From Sphaerimonospora mesophila NBRC 14179 = JCM 3151 (GTDB lineage Bacteria > Actinomycetota > Actinomycetes > Streptosporangiales > Streptosporangiaceae), in assembly GCA_001552515.1 (NCBI GenBank), contig BCRI01000009.1:26716-90715 (forward strand): a stretch of DNA of 64,000 nucleotides. Direction: 5' to 3'. Made by a program: the position numbers and the translations under genes. Positions 59,817 to 64,000 of the stretch are shown here, piece after piece. Numbering within the stretch: position 1 is the first letter of the stretch; the number at the start of each line of letters is the position of its first letter. The notes under the pieces were generated by a model. That model was not told the origin of the DNA. It did not search any database and saw only the letters and a list, made by a program, of their open reading frames with translations.

Positions 59817-60272
59817 TCAGTGTTCGGCGGTGGGTGCGTGGAACTCCGCGGGCCGGGTTCGTCCCAGCATGCCGAAGCGCATGGTCGCCAGGCCGAGGGC
59901 CAGGATGATCGCACCGGTGACGACGTTGTTCGCGATCGTCCCCGCGGTGTTCGCCCCGCCCCGGATGACCCACGGGGCGATGATGGTCCACAACCCGATC
60001 ACGGGTGCGATCCAGGAGATGCCGTGGGTGCGGCCGAACGCCGAGCTGTAGGCGAGCGCCAGCATCGCGATCACGAGGCCCGTGACCAGGTTGTTGACGG
60101 CGATCGGGCGGTTCTGGAATCCGACGATCCATGGTGAGAGCGCGAGGTAGAGGCCGCTCAACAGGGTGAGACCGTCGGTCAGCTGCGCCGCGGGGTTCGC
60201 GGCCGCGGCCTCGTAGCGGGCCCGCAGTTCCATGATGTCGGGGTGTGTTCCGATATCGGCGCTATGCGGCAT
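59817..60272 (-). CDS. SPW-repeat membrane protein
   Basis: A 151-residue integral membrane protein with four helices. The repeat unit shows twice: LYLALSPWIVGF and LWTIIAPWVI, with paired NNLVTGLVIAMLAL and NNVVTGAIILALGL. An N-terminal soluble helix (DIMELRARYEAAAANPAAQ) precedes them. The family is frequent in actinomycete stress loci and of unknown function. The ATG at 60272 is preferred; an ATG at 60284 lies directly on the GGAAGG ribosome binding site. Confidence 0.85.
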   Translation of the reverse strand: MPHSADIGTHPDIMELRARYEAAAANPAAQLTDGLTLLSGLYLALSPWIVGFQNRPIAVNNLVTGLVIAMLALAYSSAFGRTHGISWIAPVIGLWTIIAPWVIRGGANTAGTIANNVVTGAIILALGLATMRFGMLGRTRPAEFHAPTAEH

Positions 60273-60465
60273 CTTGCACACCATCCTTCCGAGTGCGGAT
60301 CTAAGGCCAGGCTACGCCCAACTCATCCCCTTCTTCCCGATTTGGGGGTTTCTGATTGGCGGGCGGGGAGTGACCTCCCTCACCTGATGGGCGCCCGCGT
60401 TTAGGTCCTTCCGGTACGGCAAGGGGTCCTTTTCATCGCCGAGCCGTGATGAGGAGGAACGGATC

Positions 60466-60660
60466 ATGAGTACCGAGGACAAGTTCCGCAACAAGGCCGA
60501 AGAGGTCGGCGGCATGGCCAAGGAGGGGATGGGCAGGGCCACCGACGACGAACGGCTGGAGGCCCGCGGCCGGGCCGAGCAGAGCGAGAGCAAGATCAAG
60601 CAGGCCGGTGAGAAGGTGAAGGACGCCGCCGGCAAGGTGAAGGACGCGTTCACCGACTGA
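60466..60660 (+). CDS. CsbD-family stress protein
   Basis: A 64-residue hydrophilic protein (MSTEDKFRNKAEEVGGMAKEG and two KVKDAAGK-type repeats). CsbD-like proteins are abundant, mostly disordered or helical general-stress proteins induced by sigma-B-type factors. GAGGAGGAAC precedes the ATG. Upstream GTTTAGG-17 nt-GGGGTC near 60400-60427 resembles a SigB-like promoter, but weakly. Confidence 0.9.
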   Translation: MSTEDKFRNKAEEVGGMAKEGMGRATDDERLEARGRAEQSESKIKQAGEKVKDAAGKVKDAFTD

Positions 60661-60829
60661 CCCGCCCTATCGCCGCTCCTGCCCCGTCTCCCCGGTTCTC
60701 CCCGGTTCTCGCCGGGTGATCAGGCGGCGTGGGGATCCCGGACGGCGGAGGGGGCGAGGGACGCCGGTGTCGGGGGGTGTTCCCGTACGGCGCCCCCGGG
60801 ACGGGGCGTCGTGGCCGGGGAAGACGGGC

Positions 60830-60955
60830 TCAGGCCGTCTGGGCGAAGTCGACCCGGAGGCTTGACGTCACGAGAGCCTGGACGAGTCGCATGATCAGCG
60901 CTTCCAGGAGCATCAGGGCCGCCTTGGCGAGAACGGCGGCGATGAAGTCAGACAT
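60830..60955 (-). CDS. 41-residue hydrophobic peptide gene
   Basis: A short frame with an ATG at 60955 and AAGGTG 6 nt upstream. It encodes an amphipathic, Leu/Ala-rich helix (MSDFIAAVLAKAALMLLEAL, then IMRLVQALVTSSLRVDFAQTA). Similar 40-45-residue peptides with a xAKAAxLLxEALxxRLVxxL pattern are common hypothetical proteins in actinomycetes, as I recall. A membrane-associated role is inferred. It is well isolated between the CsbD gene and the hypothetical membrane gene. Confidence 0.6.
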   Translation of the reverse strand: MSDFIAAVLAKAALMLLEALIMRLVQALVTSSLRVDFAQTA

Positions 60956-61032
60956 GAGACACCTTATTAGGACGAAGCTGCGTGCAATGGGAGCATGACG
61001 CAGAAACCTCGCATATGGGCGTAGGTGAGGTT

Positions 61033-61042
61033 ACCGTACGGT
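61033..61042. promoter_or_regulatory. Palindrome ACCGTACGGT upstream of the 41-residue peptide gene
   Basis: A perfect 10-bp palindrome, imperfectly extended to GTTACCGTACGGTGAAC (61030-61046), about 80 nt before the leftward start at 60955. A possible operator; no regulator can be named. Confidence 0.35.
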
Positions 61043-61201
61043 GAACACTGCATAACGCGCCGGAGATCGGATTTCGATCACCGTCTCCGAGCGATGGGGG
61101 AGGGCCTTCTCGTCCATCCGTACGTCGTCCCGATGGGGTGTGCGCGGCCGGGCGGACCGGGTCGATCCGGTCCGTCCGGCCCCTCTGGTCCGTCTGTTAC
61201 G

Positions 61202-61750
61202 TCACCTTCCGGTGCTCTTGGTGCGCCCCGCCGTGGTCGCCGACTTGCCTGTGGTCTTGGGTTCCGCCTTCGCCGACGCCCGCTGAGCGGCCCGCGTGGC
61301 GGCCTCCCGGGCCGTCTTCTCGCCCGCCGGGGCCGGGGTCGCTCCCGGTGCGGCGGCGCCGGGTGGCGCCGGGGCCTCCAGTCGTGGCGCGCGCAGCGGA
61401 GACCATCGCTGCTCCTGCGCCCGGGTCCGCTGGGCGATCATCGTTCCGGCGCCGATCGCCGCGGCCACCGGCCAATCGATCAGACCGAACACCGCCAGCG
61501 CGCCGAGCCCTCCGTAATATGCGAGCCGTTCCGGCGGCGGGAGGAACGTCCGCGCGATGCCGACGGCCTGCCCCACGTCCTGGCGGCTCACATGCGGCAG
61601 TCCGATGTGCGGAAGGCGCAGATCCGGCGGACGCACCTGGATGCGTACGAACGGCAGGTTCACGTTGAACTGACGGCCCGCTTCCTCCGTCGCCGCGGGA
61701 GTCGCGGTCGCGGCCGGTGCACCGCGGGTCGTCGTCTGGGTCACGGTCAT
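61202..61750 (-). CDS. Conserved hypothetical protein with a central membrane segment
   Basis: A 182-residue protein not matched to a named family. It has an N-terminal Thr/Ala-rich tail, then FNVNLPFVRIQVRPPDLRLPHIGLPHV (proline/histidine-rich), two short hydrophobic stretches (about 84-120, YYGGLGALAVFGLIDWPVAAAIGAGTMIA) and an Ala/Pro/Lys-rich basic C-terminal tail (about 130-182). The tail is like that of nucleoid- or polymer-binding proteins. GGAGGAAGC precedes the ATG at 61750. The function is unknown. Confidence 0.65.
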   Translation of the reverse strand: MTVTQTTTRGAPAATATPAATEEAGRQFNVNLPFVRIQVRPPDLRLPHIGLPHVSRQDVGQAVGIARTFLPPPERLAYYGGLGALAVFGLIDWPVAAAIGAGTMIAQRTRAQEQRWSPLRAPRLEAPAPPGAAAPGATPAPAGEKTAREAATRAAQRASAKAEPKTTGKSATTAGRTKSTGR

Positions 61751-61958
61751 GCTTCCTCCCCCGTATGGCCAAGGCGCCATGGCGGGTCGGGGTGACCGAC
61801 CCGGGCGGCCCACGGACGCAAAATGACCTTTCTATCCTCCACCGCCGCCGCTTGGGTTGCTCGTGGCGATAACGGTTATTTGCCCACTTTTGCAGGTACC
61901 CTTTCGCCGCCGGCCTGCACGGGGAGCCCCGGGCGTATGCGGCCAGGAGGGCGTCCGG

Positions 61959-62987
61959 TCAGCGGGCGGCGGTCTCGGCGAGGGCGGCCAGGGCCGCGCC
62001 TCGAGCCCCCGCCATGTCGCGATCCTCCACCAGTCGCACCGTGGCCACCTGACGCTGCTCGTCCCGCAGCAGGGTGTGCTCGCGGACCTTGCCGAGGAAC
62101 CACTCCCGGAAGTGCGGCGCGGCCTCCACCACGCCGCCGCCCAGGAAGTACGCCCCCGGGTCGGTGAAGTTGGCCGCGATCGTGAACAGCCGGCCGATGG
62201 CCATCGCCTGCTGCTCGAAGACCTTGAGCGCGAGCGGGTCGCCGTGCTCGCCGTACCCGCGCAGCAGCTTGGCCGCCTTGCCGATGGGCTCGACCCGGGC
62301 GAGCTCGTGCTCGGGGAACCGGGTGAGCCAGTACGGCAGCAGGTTCTTTTCTATGCCCGTCAGCGAGGCCACGCTCTCCGCGTCGCCGCTGAAACCGCAG
62401 TTGCAGACGGGGACCGGCTGCCCCTCCTCCAGCAGACCCTGCATCGGGACGTGGACGTGGCCGAACTCGCCGGCCATCCCGGCGGCGCCCTTCACCACCC
62501 GCCCGGACTCGATGACGCCGCCGCCGAGACCGGTGCCGACGATCGCCGACACCGACGAGTGCCGTGGCGCGTCGGCGCCGAAATGCACATGATGGGCGTA
62601 CAGGGCGGCGGCGTTGCCGTCGTTGTTGTAGACGACGGGCAGGCCGAGCCGTTCCTCCAGCGCGCCACGGAAGTCGAAGCCGTACCACCCGGGATCGACG
62701 AAGTTGGTCGCACCCTTCATAGAGATCACCCCGTCGGCGCTCGCCGGGCCGGGGGAGTCCAGGCCGACCGCGCGTACCCGCGACCTCGCGACGCCGGTGA
62801 GCTCCAGCACGTTGTCGAAGGCGTGGCGGAGCCGGTCGACCGCCACCGCGGGCCCCTCACGCACCAGGCTGGGCGTCTCGACCATCCGGTCCACCAGGAA
62901 GGCGCCCGAGGCGTCGAGGACCGTGGCGTTGTTGCTGGTGCCGCCGTTGTCGAGGCCGACGACGACCCAGGGCGCTGAGCCGGCCAT
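61959..62987 (-). CDS. ROK-family sugar kinase
   Basis: A 342-residue ROK kinase. The ATP motif GLDNGGTSNNATVLD replaces the usual DXGGT with DNGGT. GTGLGGGVI, the HXH-type zinc segment EFGHVHVPM, and a cysteine site (VPVCNCGFSGDAES) are visible; the usual CXCGXXGCXE pattern is incomplete, with FSGD in place of the third cysteine. Typical substrates are glucose, GlcNAc or fructose. There is no helix-turn-helix, so it is a kinase rather than a repressor. Two 12-bp direct repeats lie upstream (63035-63066). Confidence 0.85.
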   Translation of the reverse strand: MAGSAPWVVVGLDNGGTSNNATVLDASGAFLVDRMVETPSLVREGPAVAVDRLRHAFDNVLELTGVARSRVRAVGLDSPGPASADGVISMKGATNFVDPGWYGFDFRGALEERLGLPVVYNNDGNAAALYAHHVHFGADAPRHSSVSAIVGTGLGGGVIESGRVVKGAAGMAGEFGHVHVPMQGLLEEGQPVPVCNCGFSGDAESVASLTGIEKNLLPYWLTRFPEHELARVEPIGKAAKLLRGYGEHGDPLALKVFEQQAMAIGRLFTIAANFTDPGAYFLGGGVVEAAPHFREWFLGKVREHTLLRDEQRQVATVRLVEDRDMAGARGAALAALAETAAR

Positions 62988-63462
62988 GGGACTCCTTCCT
63001 TCCGCCCGGTATGTCCAGAGCGAAGACTACGAGAGTTTCCATTGGGTGGCACGGGTTTCCATCGGGCACCAGGGGGCGGCCACCCGGCGGACGACGGGAT
63101 CAGGGCCATGTGCCGGAGAACATCTGACAATGATCCGAGCCCGGCGAAAGGTGAAACGTTCAGCTCGCGTTCCACGGCACGCGCGCCCGCGCGGCGTCCG
63201 GCGACACCACCTGAGCTGCGGTGAGGGCGTGGGCGGCGGAACGGGCCGGCGGAGCCGGCGGACGGGCGCCGTTGACCGGGGGCGGGGATCCGCAGAACGA
63301 TCTGCGTCCGGGGCGGTCCGCGGCCGGTCGTGGCCGGCGGCGGCCCGCGAACCCGCAGAACAGCCGAGCGAGACAGCCTCCCGACGCACGCAGCCGGGGC
63401 GGCACCCGCCGGTGCCGCGCGAATCGAAGACCGCGCGAAACGAACGAGGAAGTGAGGGACGC
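62988..63462. other. Divergent intergenic region between ROK kinase and CBM2 protein genes
   Basis: About 475 bp. It contains the 12-bp direct repeats and a GC-rich stretch (63150-63420) with no credible gene. I do not see a CebR box. It must hold promoters for both neighbours. Confidence 0.5.
63035..63066. promoter_or_regulatory. Direct repeats GTTTCCATYGGG upstream of the ROK kinase gene
   Basis: GTTTCCATTGGG (63035-63046) and GTTTCCATCGGG (63055-63066) are spaced exactly 20 bp apart, two helical turns, 48-79 nt before the start at 62987. They look like a two-site operator, possibly of a LacI/ROK-type sugar regulator. Confidence 0.5.
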
Positions 63463-64000
63463 ATGAACGGTTCGCATTCCCGTCCCACACGTGGCCCGCG
63501 GCTCGCGGGCTTCGGGGGAGGTTCTCCTCGCGCCCGGGGATCGGGTACGGCGGCACGCGGGCGGCGCGGCGTGATCGCCGCTCTCGCCGCGCTGGCGGCC
63601 GGTCTCGCGGTCACGCTCGTGCCCGGGACGGCGGCGGCCGCCTCCGCGTGCGATGTGGACTACTCCACCAACCAGTGGCCGGGTGGTTTCACCGCCCAGG
63701 TCAAGGTCACCAACCTCGGCCCCGCGGTCGGCTCGTGGACGCTGACCTGGACGACGGGGCCCGGCCAGCAGATCACCAACGCCTGGAACGCCCAGGTCAG
63801 CCAGTCGGGCACGACGGTGACGGCGTCGAACGTCGCCTGGAACGGCTCGCTGGGCACGGGAGGCTCGGCCGACTTCGGGTTCCAGGGGACCTGGTCCGGC
63901 AGCCTGGCCGCGCCGACCGGCTTCGCGCTGAACGGCGTGTCGTGCGACGGGACTCCGACGCCCACCCCGACGCCGACTCCCACCCCGACGCCCACCCCCA
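63463..64000 (+). CDS. Secreted CBM2 protein with Pro-Thr linker (partial, runs off the window)
   Basis: At least 179 residues. A long basic N-region and a hydrophobic core (GVIAALAALAAGLAVTLVPGTAAAASA) form a signal peptide cleaved near residue 65. Residues about 66-170 are a family 2 carbohydrate-binding module (CDVDYSTNQWPGGFTAQV, WTLTWT, AWNAQVSQSG, VAWNGSLGTGGSADFGFQG), with paired cysteines at both ends and surface Trp for cellulose or chitin. A (Thr-Pro)n linker starts at about 172 and reaches the window end, so a catalytic domain is expected further on. AGGGAC precedes the ATG at 63463. Confidence 0.9.
   Translation, partial: MNGSHSRPTRGPRLAGFGGGSPRARGSGTAARGRRGVIAALAALAAGLAVTLVPGTAAAASACDVDYSTNQWPGGFTAQVKVTNLGPAVGSWTLTWTTGPGQQITNAWNAQVSQSGTTVTASNVAWNGSLGTGGSADFGFQGTWSGSLAAPTGFALNGVSCDGTPTPTPTPTPTPTPTP

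Noticed and set aside
63961..64000. Simple repeat at the window end
   Set aside because: It encodes the Pro-Thr linker of the CBM2 protein, a normal feature of secreted cellulases.
1..64000. tRNA, rRNA, CRISPR, insertion sequence, integrase and attachment sites
   Set aside because: Looked for on both strands by eye; no cloverleaf with the GGTTCGA-type arm, no transposase frame, no spaced direct-repeat array was found.

Overview
The window is about 70% G+C with dense GTG/ATG starts, ATGA/GTGA/TTGA translational overlaps and leaderless promoters. It encodes a DevRS two-component system, an SPW-repeat protein, BadF-type and ROK kinases, CebR-era style secreted CBM2 protein and a peptidoglycan recycling set. 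This points to a filamentous actinomycete, most likely a member of the Streptosporangiaceae; that placement is inference. No rRNA, tRNA, CRISPR array or insertion sequence was seen.

Layout. 0.2-5.9 kb: a RamB/ScfR-type regulator, an acyl-CoA dehydrogenase behind a striking dyad operator, a membrane histidine kinase and a NUDIX-fold protein. 6.0-9.5 kb: first half of a DevR(DosR)-like dormancy regulon (universal stress protein, two CBS/BON proteins, Acg-type nitroreductase). 9.6-12.7 kb: an NAD(P)-binding protein and two paralogous MarR regulators flanking an MFS exporter. 12.8-14.1 kb: an XRE/NB-ARC ATPase regulator. 15.05-23.36 kb: a six-gene operon built around an indigoidine-synthetase-type NRPS (A-Ox-T-TE, glutamine code) with a PptA-like tautomerase at its 3' end, a pseudouridine-5'-phosphate glycosidase-type C-glycosynthase, a uracil phosphoribosyltransferase, an EamA exporter, a PRPP synthetase and a TrpF-like protein lacking the catalytic cysteine. 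The gene content is that of a minimycin/indigoidine- or showdomycin-type C-nucleoside pathway, but with extra enzymes. It is preceded by a 1-kb leader region with a promoter, mutually exclusive RNA stems and a hairpin that holds the ribosome binding site.

23.5-32.4 kb: second half of the dormancy regulon: DoxX-like protein, DevS-like haem GAF kinase, DevR, CtpF-like P-type ATPase, CBS/BON protein, universal stress protein and a BON-methyltransferase fusion. DevR-box-like sites (GGGACYTTCGNCC) sit before these operons, often in pairs about 20 bp apart. The C-nucleoside operon lies between the two halves. 32.6-43.6 kb: orphan histidine kinase, hydrolase, MFS transporter, DEAD-box helicase, YcnI copper protein, and a frameshifted GAF/SpoIIE phosphatase regulator. 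43.7-57.4 kb: a peptidoglycan (muropeptide) recycling island: BadF-type amino sugar kinase, NagZ, RpiR regulator, five-gene oligopeptide/muropeptide ABC transporter, GNAT, NamZ, MurQ and a serine beta-lactamase-like hydrolase. 57.4-64 kb: ring-cleavage dioxygenase, Xi-class GST, small stress proteins (DUF2218, SPW, CsbD), a 41-aa hydrophobic peptide gene, a ROK kinase and the start of a secreted CBM2 protein cut by the window end.
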